In this document: one piece after another, positions 8,231 to 16,505 of the stretch
Layout of the letters: every line of letters starts with the position of its first letter
Position numbering within the stretch: the stretch's first letter is position 1
Assembly (NCBI GenBank): GCA_011763485.2
Contig: JAANSK020222193.1
Coordinates: 1-60,693 of the forward strand
Source: Isoetes engelmannii
Taxonomy: Eukaryota > Streptophyta > Lycopodiopsida > Isoetales > Isoetaceae
Length of the DNA: 60,693 nt
Reading direction: 5' to 3'
Notes under the pieces: model-generated
What the model saw: the letters and a program-made list of their open reading frames with translations, nothing else
Database searches by the model: none
What the model was told of the DNA's origin: nothing
Made by a program: the position numbers and the translations under genes

Positions 8231-9594
8231 GCTGAGCCGCACTGCAGGATGACCTGGACGAAACCGAATCCCGGTGCCGGCTTCTGCTGACCGTCTTCCG
8301 TCAGGACAAACATCTCGAGATCCCAAGAAGCGCCACGGTCAACGGCAAAAGTACGAACCTGGGCAACAGGTTTTGCGTCTGTTCCCTGAGCGAAACTGGC
8401 CGGTGTAACGTGAATTCGTGGGGTCAATCCGGCGCCGCAGGTTGGCTTCGGGACCAGGGTGTCGTTGAACGGATCAACCTCGATGATGCCGGCGTCCGAC
8501 AGATAAGACTCGAGTCGGCGGCCGGACGCCTGGTCTACGAACTGGCGGGCCTGCAGAGTTCCGCCGACAAGTGCATTCCGGTTTACTTGCAGATCGTTGT
8601 TGGCCACGACGCGGGAAGCCTGGACGGTAAGAACGCCGTTGAGGTCGTTGATGATGCGGGTGTTCGCATCCTCGGTGAGCCCGGTGAAGTGAAAGTCGAT
8701 CGAGGGGGTGCCGGTACCGGCCGTGGTGTTGGTTCCGCCGAGCTCGATGTTGCCGGTGGGGCCGACAATGTCGAGTCGGGAACTGCCCCAGTTCAGGCCT
8801 CCGTTCGCGACGATGTTGCCGGTGTTGGTCAGTGTGCCGGCGTTGGTGATACCGCCCGTCCCGACAGATGCTGTGCGGGTGAAGATCGTGTTGGCCGTGG
8901 TGATGTTGTTGCCATTCATGTTGACGTTGCTGTCGACATTAAGCGACGTTCCCGTTGGCGCGGAGATCCGTGCTGCATTGTTGAGCTGGTTGCCGTTGAC
9001 GTCGATGTTCGCTTCCATGCGGTTAAGCTCGGGCCGGCCAGGAATCACAACACGGTGCAGCACCCCATTGAGGGCCGGCACTGCGGACGGCAAAGGAAAG
9101 GTCGATGTGACAACGGTGCCGGCGATCGTCGCCGTGTGCAGCTTGCTGGCCAGCAGCTGGGCTTGGGCCGCGGTTGGGGCATTGACCGACACTTCAAAGC
9201 GGTTCGGGGTTGGGCAGCGAACAGCGAGAGTGGCGCCGCCGAACCCGGTATTGATGTTGCCGACGTAATAGTCGGTCAGGAACAGGATCGACTCAGGATT
9301 CGAGTTGTTCAGTGCATCAGCGCAAGGTGTCACCGCGAGTGCGTCGTCTCCTGGCCACGAGCCCTGCTGCTGTCGGAATGCCTGGGCCGCTTCCCCAACG
9401 GTGAACATCTGCCGTGCAACCAAATCCTGAATCTGACCCTGAACCGATCGGATCTGCGACGGAATGGCGGCAACGGAGATCAGGGCGGCGATTGCGATCG
9501 CGATCTGAACCTCGAGAAGCGAAAACCCGGCGTGAGCTCGTGGCTTTCCCGTATAGCCAGACTGGCGATTCGCAGGACTGTTCGACTTGTGCAT
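8227..9594 (-). CDS. PilV-like type IV prepilin
   Basis: A 455-residue protein with a class-III signal: a 23-residue basic leader ending G, then FSLLEVQIAIAIAALIS, i.e. the G/F-S-L-L-E prepilin peptidase motif with Glu at +5 and a hydrophobic helix. The globular part is long and Asn/Thr/Gly-rich, with repetitive beta-type stretches about residues 190-330 (NVNMNGNNITT, GTLTNTGNIVANG), like the shaft of PilV tip adhesins of I-type plasmids. I prefer the ATG at 9594, which has GGAG 6 bp upstream; an alternative ATG at 9696 overlaps the previous stop but gives a leader of 57 residues. No shufflon repeats or recombinase are seen nearby. Confidence 0.75.
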   Translation of the reverse strand: MHKSNSPANRQSGYTGKPRAHAGFSLLEVQIAIAIAALISVAAIPSQIRSVQGQIQDLVARQMFTVGEAAQAFRQQQGSWPGDDALAVTPCADALNNSNPESILFLTDYYVGNINTGFGGATLAVRCPTPNRFEVSVNAPTAAQAQLLASKLHTATIAGTVVTSTFPLPSAVPALNGVLHRVVIPGRPELNRMEANIDVNGNQLNNAARISAPTGTSLNVDSNVNMNGNNITTANTIFTRTASVGTGGITNAGTLTNTGNIVANGGLNWGSSRLDIVGPTGNIELGGTNTTAGTGTPSIDFHFTGLTEDANTRIINDLNGVLTVQASRVVANNDLQVNRNALVGGTLQARQFVDQASGRRLESYLSDAGIIEVDPFNDTLVPKPTCGAGLTPRIHVTPASFAQGTDAKPVAQVRTFAVDRGASWDLEMFVLTEDGQQKPAPGFGFVQVILQCGSA

Positions 9595-9692
9595 AACGGG
9601 CTCCACCATAAACAGATATTCATCAACCTCAATCGTAGCGCGGCGAGCGATTACGAGCGACGACGGTAACTGCGCGCGAACGCTCGCAACGA

Positions 9693-10919
9693 TCACGGCG
9701 AGACGTTGAGGTTCGACTTGCTGACCTGGCCGCGCAGCGCGCCAAGCTCGCTGTTTGCCTGGTCGCCCTGTCGTGCCGTGAAATCGACCGCCATCATCGA
9801 GGCGATCTGCTCTATCGCCACCATGGTCCGGTACTGAACGCGCATTTGAACGGCTTGCTGGGTCAAAGACTCAATCAACAGCGCTTTTTCATTCATGCCT
9901 TTCAGCTCGTCGAGCCACCGTTCGGACCTGTCCGGATCCATCGATGAGTCGAAGTAGGGCATGTTGGCCCGCGTGTTCAGCCACTCGGCTTCAGAAACCG
10001 CGCCCTCGGGCGACAAGGGGTTGTACCGCGGATTGACCTTGGCCCACAGGCGTCGAACGATCTGGGCCTGACTGCGCTGGGTCGCGGTTGGTTCATCCGG
10101 TGCGGACATTGTGGCCGTTCGATCAAGAAGAACGGCTTGACCTATCGCGATGCGTGCGTTGTACATCTCGCGAAGGTCTTCGTACAGCTTGCCCTGTTCT
10201 GTGGCGGCCGCCGGACCTTCGAGGACAGGAATCGGGTTGGGGTTCGTCAGTGTGAGGACAGTGTCCCGCGCCTCTTCGGCCTCCATTTTTCCAAGGCTGA
10301 GTTTCGTGTCTTCCTTGGGAACCATCAGCTCTTCAGGCTTCCAGCCTGTGGCGGGCCGGCGGCGAATGCCACCCGACGAACCTGCGCGCCTCGACCGCGG
10401 CGCAGCGTTGTACTCCTTGCGCTTGGCCATGTTCTCGGCGCGTTTGACCGTGCTGTACTCGCGGGACACCTGCGCCCCCCGCGATGCGGTCTGCTGCTTG
10501 CAGGTTGTCAGCGGAATCGAGGTTCGCTGGATGGACGTTCCCCCTGACGTAGTCATCTCCTCCTCGATGACATCGAAGTCGCGGGACGCATCGACGAAGA
10601 TGCTCGCCATGGTGCTCTGACGAATCATGTTGTCGAAACCCTGAAGAAGTGCATCAAGGGTCTGGCGATCGCCTTCAGCGGTCAGAGTTTGTGCCAGCAC
10701 TTCACCCATTGCGCCGGACTTGATGGATCCCTGAACCTGGCTCGACATGAGGCTGATGCCAGCCCCCAAACGGGCTGAAACAGTTGCTGCAGCGCGCGCC
10801 GCTGATCCCGGTGGATCGCAAGGCGAACATGCTTGTGCAGCTGCCGGCCATGGCAACGCGGTTGCTGCGAATGCCGCAATCGCACAGCGAATGGTCGTGT
10901 TGAACGGAGCGATCTTCAT
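9693..10919 (-). CDS. Exported conjugation-associated protein (possibly TraW-like)
   Basis: A 408-residue protein with a clear signal peptide (about 1-28, ending AAAQA) followed by CSPCD; a lipoprotein is possible but there is no strict lipobox. The mature protein is mostly helical, with long amphipathic segments (about 45-110 and 340-400), a basic linker (SRRAGSSGGIRRRP) and a conserved-looking region around NPRYNPLSPEGAVS. Position between a pilin and DotA/TraY resembles that of TraW in I-type plasmids, which is of similar length, but I cannot confirm homology by eye. The upstream neighbour ends 9 bp away and its own end overlaps the extended frame of the prepilin. Confidence 0.55.
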   Translation of the reverse strand: MKIAPFNTTIRCAIAAFAATALPWPAAAQACSPCDPPGSAARAAATVSARLGAGISLMSSQVQGSIKSGAMGEVLAQTLTAEGDRQTLDALLQGFDNMIRQSTMASIFVDASRDFDVIEEEMTTSGGTSIQRTSIPLTTCKQQTASRGAQVSREYSTVKRAENMAKRKEYNAAPRSRRAGSSGGIRRRPATGWKPEELMVPKEDTKLSLGKMEAEEARDTVLTLTNPNPIPVLEGPAAATEQGKLYEDLREMYNARIAIGQAVLLDRTATMSAPDEPTATQRSQAQIVRRLWAKVNPRYNPLSPEGAVSEAEWLNTRANMPYFDSSMDPDRSERWLDELKGMNEKALLIESLTQQAVQMRVQYRTMVAIEQIASMMAVDFTARQGDQANSELGALRGQVSKSNLNVSP

Positions 10920-10928
10920 GGTCGCGGC

Positions 10929-12308
10929 TCAATTCTTGGGCGCGGCCGGACCGGGCGCCGGACTGGCGGCCGGGCCGAGGGGCGCGGGTTTTGTCAAAGT
11001 CCCAGGACGGTTCAACGAGTTACGGGACGATGGTTGGGGTGGCACGGTAGTCGCCGGTGACGCCGATGGCTTCGCGGACGACGGGTTGGCGCCAGGCTTC
11101 AGAGGGACGCCGGAGGAGATCACACCGGTGTTCTCCTCCGTGTCATCCGTGAAGAATGTGCACCCGGAATCGGCGGGGTAGTCCGTGCGCCCATCACCGT
11201 CGTTGTCGATGCCATCCTGACAGGCATACAGGTAGGTCTCCGTGTCCTGAGATGGCGTCAGGCAGTCAGGATCGTTCGGGAAGTCGATACGGCGATCAAA
11301 GTCGTTGTCGATCCCGTCAGAACACTGCGGCACGCGAGACTCACCGCTTTCCGAATTGTCATCCGGTGAGTCGCATCCGGTATCGGTGGGGAAATCGATG
11401 CGGCCGTCGAGGTCGTTGTCGCGGGAATCACGGCAAGCCGGCAGTGGCACGGGCGGCGTGTCATCGGTTTCATTGTCGTCGGATGGACCGCTGCAACCTG
11501 GGTCGTCTGGGAAATCAGTACGACCGTCGGCATCGTTGTCCCTGCTGTCCTGGCACTGGGCTGGCGTGGGATCACCGGACTCGGAGGTGTCTTCGGCCGA
11601 CAGGCAGCCCGGGTCGGACGGGTAGTCAATGCGGCTGTCGCTGTCATTGTCGATGCCATCGGAACAGGCCGGCGTGGGTGGCGGCGGTGGCGGCTCAGTC
11701 CCCGATCCCTCGCTGTTGTCGTACAACGACGTACAGCCGAGATCTGCCGGGAAGTCGATCTCGCCATCACCATCGTTGTCGATACGGTCCGAACACTGGT
11801 ACCCAGGCAAGGTCGTCGGGGTGTCGTCAGGCGTGGTGTAACCGCCGTCGTCGCGGGTGTAGAACCCTGGTTCACCGGCTTCGGTCAGCGTGTTGAGGAT
11901 GTCGCCCCGCGCACGGGAGACTGTCCGGTTCCACGTGTTCGTGTAGTAGCTGCGGATGTCTCCGCACACGTCCCTGATGACCTGGTTGATGGCAGTCACC
12001 GCAAGCGGCGTGTAAAACCAGGCGCCGAAGGTGCCCACGGTTGGTGAGAAGCCGACGACCGCATTGGTCACGATCTTGATGCAGACATCGTTCAGATTCT
12101 GAAGCTTCCAGGGGCGATCCCAGGTCACGGCGCGGTTCAGCCGGCGATTGCGCTGATCACGCATCACCCTTGATTCCTCGGCGATGTTGCAGGTGGGCAT
12201 TGAGCGATCCGCGATGGCTGTCGCGTAGACCCCGCCTGAACACAGCAGGCCAACGGAAAAAGCGAGCATGGACGCCGCCCGGAAGCCGCGCTTGCGAATC
12301 TGATTCAT
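10929..12308 (-). CDS. Exported protein with six Cys-flanked Asp-rich repeats
   Basis: A 459-residue exported protein. The signal peptide is about residues 1-30 (SMLAFSVGLLCSGGVYA). Residues 31-165 form a unique domain with Cys40, Cys76 and Cys115. Residues 171-392 hold six repeats of about 30-40 residues: C-x-D-x-x-D-N-D-x-D-x-x-x-D-[FY]-P-x-D-x-x-C followed by an acidic tail. The DNDxDGxxD core matches calcium-binding loops of the thrombospondin type 3 kind, and each repeat has two Cys for a disulfide. The C-terminus is Pro/Ala/Ser-rich and disordered. The ATG overlaps the previous stop (ATGA). The repeats suggest a calcium-stabilised extracellular or periplasmic rod; its partnership with the DotA/TraY protein is inferred from location. 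Confidence 0.75.
   Translation of the reverse strand: MNQIRKRGFRAASMLAFSVGLLCSGGVYATAIADRSMPTCNIAEESRVMRDQRNRRLNRAVTWDRPWKLQNLNDVCIKIVTNAVVGFSPTVGTFGAWFYTPLAVTAINQVIRDVCGDIRSYYTNTWNRTVSRARGDILNTLTEAGEPGFYTRDDGGYTTPDDTPTTLPGYQCSDRIDNDGDGEIDFPADLGCTSLYDNSEGSGTEPPPPPPTPACSDGIDNDSDSRIDYPSDPGCLSAEDTSESGDPTPAQCQDSRDNDADGRTDFPDDPGCSGPSDDNETDDTPPVPLPACRDSRDNDLDGRIDFPTDTGCDSPDDNSESGESRVPQCSDGIDNDFDRRIDFPNDPDCLTPSQDTETYLYACQDGIDNDGDGRTDYPADSGCTFFTDDTEENTGVISSGVPLKPGANPSSAKPSASPATTVPPQPSSRNSLNRPGTLTKPAPLGPAASPAPGPAAPKN
11133..11798 (-). repeat. Six tandem coding repeats (Asp-rich, Cys-flanked)
   Basis: The stretch encodes six units with the DNDxDGRxDFP core. The DNA copies are recognisably similar but not identical, so the array is old or under selection at the protein level rather than freshly amplified. 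Confidence 0.8.
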
Positions 12309-12877
12309 GAGGTTTCTCCTCCGCGGCCTTGCCGAGGATCAGCGATCAAGGCGTTGAGCAGGGGGGTGATGTTGGCTGTACCGAAAACGCGGGACAGCAC
12401 CAGGGTTCTTTCGATCTGGCGAAGACGCTCGAGATGGGCGTGCGCGGCTTCGCCGATGCCATGGTCGTCGGGGCCGGCCGCCGAAGCCGGGGGTGGAATC
12501 TGTCGCGCGCCCTCGTGCCGCCGGCAGGTCTCGAGTACGTCGATCGCGGTATCCGGCGCCCGCTCATGCAGGAACTGGTACACGCGAAGGGCACGTCCGG
12601 CGGAGATGTAGCCCAGAACCAGAATGAGCTCGTCGTGCGGGAGCGCGGCGAGTGTCGTCACGGCTGCAGTGCTGAGGCGGTGCCCGAGGCGCTCGATCGC
12701 GTCGAGAATCCGCAGACTGCCGTCGATTGGCCACGTCTCGAACCGCTCCATCTCGCAGATGACGTGGTACAGCTGCTGCGAGCGCGTTGCCCAGTAGGCG
12801 TTGAGGACGCCGGAGCTCAGGTCTAGCGTTTCTGACCCGGGTGCAACAGGAGCGTTTTGCGCGACAGTGTCAGACAT
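12305..12877 (-). CDS. Hypothetical soluble protein, first gene of the operon
   Basis: A 190-residue, mostly helical protein with no signal peptide. The frame could start 18 codons earlier at 12931, but the ATG at 12877 leaves room for the divergent promoters shared with the DotA/TraY gene at 12961 and is preferred. Helices near residues 45-130 contain LAALPHDELILVLGYIS, with short acidic motifs. It overlaps the next gene as ATGA, so the cytoplasmic product is made together with the exported ones. No family recognised; a regulator or chaperone for the pilus/secretion genes would fit the position but is unsupported. Confidence 0.6.
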   Translation of the reverse strand: MSDTVAQNAPVAPGSETLDLSSGVLNAYWATRSQQLYHVICEMERFETWPIDGSLRILDAIERLGHRLSTAAVTTLAALPHDELILVLGYISAGRALRVYQFLHERAPDTAIDVLETCRRHEGARQIPPPASAAGPDDHGIGEAAHAHLERLRQIERTLVLSRVFGTANITPLLNALIADPRQGRGGETS

Positions 12878-12960
12878 GACAGGTCCGGTTGGCGTAGCAG
12901 TGTAGCCTAGCCTAGTATGGCGGGGATACATCGTAAAACGTCAACCTGAAAGGTATTGCC
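12878..12960. promoter_or_regulatory. Divergent promoter region, conjugation genes
   Basis: The 83 bp between the two divergent genes contain TAGCCTAGCCTAGTATGG (about 12902-12920), with a CTAGTAT reading toward the DotA/TraY gene and repeated TAGCC units. The repeated pentamer could be an operator. AAAGGT, 6 bp before the ATG at 12961, is a plausible ribosome site. Confidence 0.35.
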
Positions 12961-15384
12961 ATGCGCAAGATCGAGCCGTCGGCCAACAAATCCAAGGTGA
13001 ATGGGCGGCCACGAGGGCTCTGGGAAAAACTGCGGATGGTACTGATCAGCTTCGTGGTGACCGTCGGGGTCGGTATTCCATCCGTCGCGAATGCGCAGTC
13101 CTACGGAATTGACGAGGGCAGCTTCTTCGAGATCCCGCCAGGTGACAGAAGCAGCGAGCTGATGATGACGATGTTCGGCGACAGCTGGCGGACCATCACC
13201 AACACGACATCGGTGCCGTACAGCTCGCACAGCGCATCGGGCCTCAGCCATGACTCCGCGGAGGGTGGGATCATCGGTTCGATGTCGCGTGTGCTGAATG
13301 TTGCCTGCCTGGTGCTCACCCTGTTCGTCGTGTTCATGTCGACCGTCACCGGGATCATGATCAGCGCGCACAAGGGAACGCCTTTCGGCGAAAAATACTC
13401 GACCTTGTGGATGCCGCTGCGGTCGATGTTGAGCCTGGTCCTCCTGGCGCCGATCTTCGGGGGTTACTCGCTTATCCAGGGCGGCGTGTTCTATGTGAGC
13501 AAGGTCAGTATCGGCATTGCCAACATGGCTTTCGCCAGCGTTCTGGGTTTCATGAGCGCCGGATACTCGATCACGACCCCGCAGGTTGGTTACGGGACGG
13601 ACATCGCGAAGGCCTTGCTGCGGTCAAATGCCTGCGAACAGTTCATGAACCGCGTGGCGTCCGAGGACGTGCCGGCCTTCACGCGCATTGTCACTCCGAC
13701 GAGCGAGGCCGTTGAGATCTCCAGCATCGCCGCGGGGCCATCGACGAGGATCTTCGATCTGTCGGGCGTCGGCGCCTATTCGTCCGGGTACACCGGTACG
13801 TCGATCAAGACCCTGACCTGGGCGATGAGCTTCGATGGCACGGCCGCGTCGGGTATGCCCAAGAGCGTGTGCGGGGTCTACAGCTACACGGTCGACGTCG
13901 AAACTGCGCCTGTAGGCCGAGACGCGACGATCGCTGCTGCGCGCCGGCAGTACGGCAATGATGTGTGGCGCGCGTTCATGGTGCTGAACAACGACATGAA
14001 GTCGCTGGCCGCCGTGCTTGGCAATCCCGACTATGCAGGCGAGTCGGTGAGCCGGCGCCACATGTATGACGCGTCGTTGAACTACCAGAATGCGATCCGG
14101 AACGCGGCAGCGTTGTACCAAAGCCAGATCGACACGATCACTTCGGGTGGTGGTCTGGTGGGTGAGGTCAAAAATCACATGGCCAGCGCAGGCTGGCTGA
14201 TGTTCGGCTCGTACTACTGGACGCTGCAGCGGGCCCAATCCACGTCTGCTGACATTTTTGGTTCGCGTCCGAGCGTAAACGCCATGGCACAGGACTGCAT
14301 CCTAGACAGCCCTTGCTCGCTGGCCGATGTTGACCTCGCGCTCGACTACAAGCAGACCGCAGGATTCAGGGTCTCGACGTATCTGAACGACTATGCATTC
14401 ACGAGTCTCAACGAACTCCCGCCGGATGACGACGTCATCTCGTCAGCGATGCAGGCGCGGGATGAAGACCCTGGAGAAGGACTGATCTCCGATCTCTCGA
14501 GGCCGATTGTCAACACGGTTATCAGCAAGATGACCGACGACAGCGGTGACGCAATCGGCAATTTCACATCGATGGGTCACTACCTCGTATGGATTTCAGA
14601 GTCGTACTTTGCAACACAAAGCTTGCTCAACATTTTTGCGAACACCGCCGTTGGCAAGGTGGCGTCGCGGGTTGGGGATGCGGTCTCGAACACCTACGAC
14701 GCGGTGACAGGAACCCCATCCGGTGAGGGGGCGGGCCTGACTTTCCTGAATGGGATCTTCGCCCTGATCTTTGTAGCCGGAGCATTTCTTGCCTACTGGC
14801 TTCCGTCGATCCCGATGATCCTCTGGGTGGCTGGTATCACCGGTTGGCTGATCAGCGTGTTCCTGTCTGCCGTTTCCGCCCCGATCTGGGCGGCCGGACA
14901 CTCAGCACCGGAGGGGGATGGTTGGGTCAGCCAGTACGCAAAGTCGGGCTACATGATCATGCTGACCCTGCTGCTACGCCCGACGATGATGGTGTTCGGA
15001 ATGGTCGGAGGCATGGTGATCATGCAAGCCGTCGGGCTGCTGCTCAGCGGGTTTTTGCCAATCGCATTTTCGAGTCTGAACAGCGGATCCGTTCAAGGAC
15101 TCACTACGATCATGGCTTTCATCGCGATCTCAGCGGTGATCGTGATCTCGACCGCCAACCGGTGTTTCGAGCTGTGCTTCGAAACAGGCGACCAGATCCT
15201 CAAGTTCCTCGGTGGCGGCATTGACAGCCTCGGCGATACCAAGGTGCTGAACAGCAGCGGCCAAGCTTACGAGAACATCCTGCGCTCAATCGGTGGCCTT
15301 CGCAGGAACCGCTTACCACGGCAGAGAGGAACGCAAGGTGGTGGTTCAGACAAGCTGAGTCTTTCGAAGAAGCAGGATCTCTGA
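12961..15384 (+). CDS. DotA/TraY-family inner-membrane protein of a type IVB system
   Basis: An 807-residue polytopic membrane protein that I assign to the DotA/TraY family of I-type conjugation and Dot/Icm secretion systems. It has an N-terminal signal/anchor (about 25-45, ending VANA), membrane segments at about 105-135 and 155-205, a large periplasmic domain with Cys pairs (about 220-590), and a C-terminal membrane block (about 595-735) with several Gly/Met-rich helices. The tail is basic and cytoplasmic. In these systems the protein builds the inner-membrane part of the channel. A strong hairpin and a bidirectional terminator follow. It is the only clear core type IVB component in view; the rest must lie elsewhere if the system is complete. 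Confidence 0.82.
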   Translation: MRKIEPSANKSKVNGRPRGLWEKLRMVLISFVVTVGVGIPSVANAQSYGIDEGSFFEIPPGDRSSELMMTMFGDSWRTITNTTSVPYSSHSASGLSHDSAEGGIIGSMSRVLNVACLVLTLFVVFMSTVTGIMISAHKGTPFGEKYSTLWMPLRSMLSLVLLAPIFGGYSLIQGGVFYVSKVSIGIANMAFASVLGFMSAGYSITTPQVGYGTDIAKALLRSNACEQFMNRVASEDVPAFTRIVTPTSEAVEISSIAAGPSTRIFDLSGVGAYSSGYTGTSIKTLTWAMSFDGTAASGMPKSVCGVYSYTVDVETAPVGRDATIAAARRQYGNDVWRAFMVLNNDMKSLAAVLGNPDYAGESVSRRHMYDASLNYQNAIRNAAALYQSQIDTITSGGGLVGEVKNHMASAGWLMFGSYYWTLQRAQSTSADIFGSRPSVNAMAQDCILDSPCSLADVDLALDYKQTAGFRVSTYLNDYAFTSLNELPPDDDVISSAMQARDEDPGEGLISDLSRPIVNTVISKMTDDSGDAIGNFTSMGHYLVWISESYFATQSLLNIFANTAVGKVASRVGDAVSNTYDAVTGTPSGEGAGLTFLNGIFALIFVAGAFLAYWLPSIPMILWVAGITGWLISVFLSAVSAPIWAAGHSAPEGDGWVSQYAKSGYMIMLTLLLRPTMMVFGMVGGMVIMQAVGLLLSGFLPIAFSSLNSGSVQGLTTIMAFIAISAVIVISTANRCFELCFETGDQILKFLGGGIDSLGDTKVLNSSGQAYENILRSIGGLRRNRLPRQRGTQGGGSDKLSLSKKQDL

Positions 15385-15396
15385 GCCTCAGGCTAA

Positions 15397-15426
15397 GGCT
15401 CGGCGCTCACCAACGAGCGCCGAGCC
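15397..15426 (+). terminator. Perfect 12-bp hairpin after the DotA/TraY gene
   Basis: GGCTCGGCGCTC, a 6-base loop, then its exact complement, starting 12 bases after the stop. There is no T-run, so it may act as an RNA-stabilising hairpin ahead of the terminator at 15467. Confidence 0.6.
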
Positions 15427-15466
15427 TGCTTCAACCAGGTCCTCGCATTCTCAGGTTGCGCCAATT

Positions 15467-15505
15467 AAAAAGCCCGACACCTGCAAGACAGGCGCCGGGC
15501 TTTTT
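15467..15505. terminator. Bidirectional intrinsic terminator
   Basis: AAAAAGCCCG ... CGGGCTTTTT forms an imperfect GC stem with T-runs on both strands. It lies between two convergent genes (plus ending 15384, minus ending 15519), exactly where a shared terminator is expected. Confidence 0.8.
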
Positions 15506-15518
15506 CACAGCTGCAGCT

Positions 15519-16076
15519 TTACTGATCGTGGTCCCGTGCACCGCCCAGACCATTGGCGACAACCGCAAGGACACCGAATGCAAGACCGACGCCCACAACG
15601 GTGCCGAATGCGATCAGGATGACGTTGAAAACAGACCGGCCGTTGTCCGCGTAGAGGTTCTTCAAGACGTCGACGCCCTCAGTAAGAAACCCTACTGCAG
15701 CCCCCATAAGGAACAGCGACATACCCAGCACGTATCCCGCGACGCAGAAGCCACGAACAAGCGACGCCCGCTTCGTCGATACCCAGACGAACGATGTCAG
15801 CCAGATCACCGTGAAGCCATAGCCAAGGCCGTAGAAGACGTCATTGCTGCTGTGATTGGGCCTCGTCGGCGGGATTTCGAAGCGCACAAACTCGCGCATG
15901 AAGAAACCGCCCTCGGACGGCGAAAGAGCGAGGTAGGCCCAGAGGGCAACGAACGAACCCAACGACAGCATGAAGTGCATCGGCGAAGCACCGGTTGCAG
16001 TCGCGCGCCGGATCATGCCGGCAGCGCCAGCTTCCGGTTCCGCGTATGGCTTTCCGGTACCGCCCATGGTGTTCAC
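15519..16076 (-). CDS. Four-helix membrane protein, 185 aa
   Basis: An integral membrane protein with an N-terminal cytoplasmic stretch and four hydrophobic segments (about residues 33-50, 82-100, 112-136 and 155-178). I choose a GTG at 16076 because CGGAG lies 6 bases upstream; an ATG at 16067 or 16103 is possible. Beside a TraY-type gene, I-type plasmids often carry exclusion genes, and a small membrane protein would fit that role, but no sequence motif supports it. Confidence 0.65.
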   Translation of the reverse strand: MNTMGGTGKPYAEPEAGAAGMIRRATATGASPMHFMLSLGSFVALWAYLALSPSEGGFFMREFVRFEIPPTRPNHSSNDVFYGLGYGFTVIWLTSFVWVSTKRASLVRGFCVAGYVLGMSLFLMGAAVGFLTEGVDVLKNLYADNGRSVFNVILIAFGTVVGVGLAFGVLAVVANGLGGARDHDQ

Positions 16077-16151
16077 GTAATGCTCCGAAGCTGAACACAA
16101 CATGTAGCGGGTTACGGTGCGTAGCCACTAGATGTTGTGTTGGCGCATACG

Positions 16152-16160
16152 TTATCCACA
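16152..16160 (+). promoter_or_regulatory. DnaA box (perfect consensus)
   Basis: TTATCCACA is identical to the E. coli R1-type box. One 9-mer can occur by chance; the neighbouring repeats make it more interesting. Confidence 0.45.
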
Positions 16161-16227
16161 CCAGAAGTCGCCAACAAGGAGATAAGCAGGGCTCGGATCG
16201 AAGGTTGGGCTGACCGCGGTCGGCGTA

Positions 16228-16271
16228 TTCAGCCCTGATTCAGGGAGCGTTCAGCCCTTGTTCAGGGCGGC
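16228..16271 (+). repeat. Two tandem 22-bp repeats, each partly palindromic
   Basis: Units at 16228-16249 and 16250-16271 share TTCAGCCCT-NN-TTCAGGG. Each contains a CCCTGA/TTCAGGG-type dyad. They could be iterons or a two-site operator. Confidence 0.6.
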
Positions 16272-16405
16272 GATCGAAAGCAATACGGGTTGCCGAAGAT
16301 GCTCTTCGTCGAGAAAGCGGCAAGAGCTTCAGTGTAATCATAGGGTTGCATTGCCGATGGTCGTCCACAGCGCGATAACCAACTTGTCGTCCGGATCGGC
16401 GGACA

Positions 16406-16439
16406 AGAAAAAGCCGACGAACAAGACCGTTCGTCGGCT
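16406..16439 (-). terminator. Intrinsic terminator for the AAA ATPase gene
   Basis: On the minus strand an 11-bp perfect stem (AGCCGACGAAC / GTTCGTCGGCT, 6-base loop) is followed by TTTTTC. It lies about 65 bp downstream of the stop at 16506. Confidence 0.85.
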
Positions 16440-16505
16440 GGTGGAGCAATCAATAGGGTTCGAGCGCCGGTTGGAGGTTGACCGGCACCGATTTTGCGCG
16501 GCCCC

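Larger units (their letters stand above)
16077..16505. other. Intergenic region with DnaA box, tandem repeats and palindrome
   Basis: The longest gene-free stretch in the window (429 bp). In order it holds a DnaA box (16152-16160), a 10-bp palindrome GACCGCGGTC (16212-16221), two tandem 22-bp repeats (16228-16271) and a minus-strand terminator (16406-16439). This is a reasonable candidate for a replication or partition locus, though no Rep gene was recognised. No RNA gene was seen. Confidence 0.45.

Noticed and set aside
8410-9669. A 419-codon open frame on the plus strand
   Set aside because: Antisense to the prepilin gene; composition unlike a real protein.
11133-11798. CRISPR-like repeat array
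   Set aside because: The regular units are coding repeats of a single protein with degenerate DNA, not identical repeats with unique spacers.
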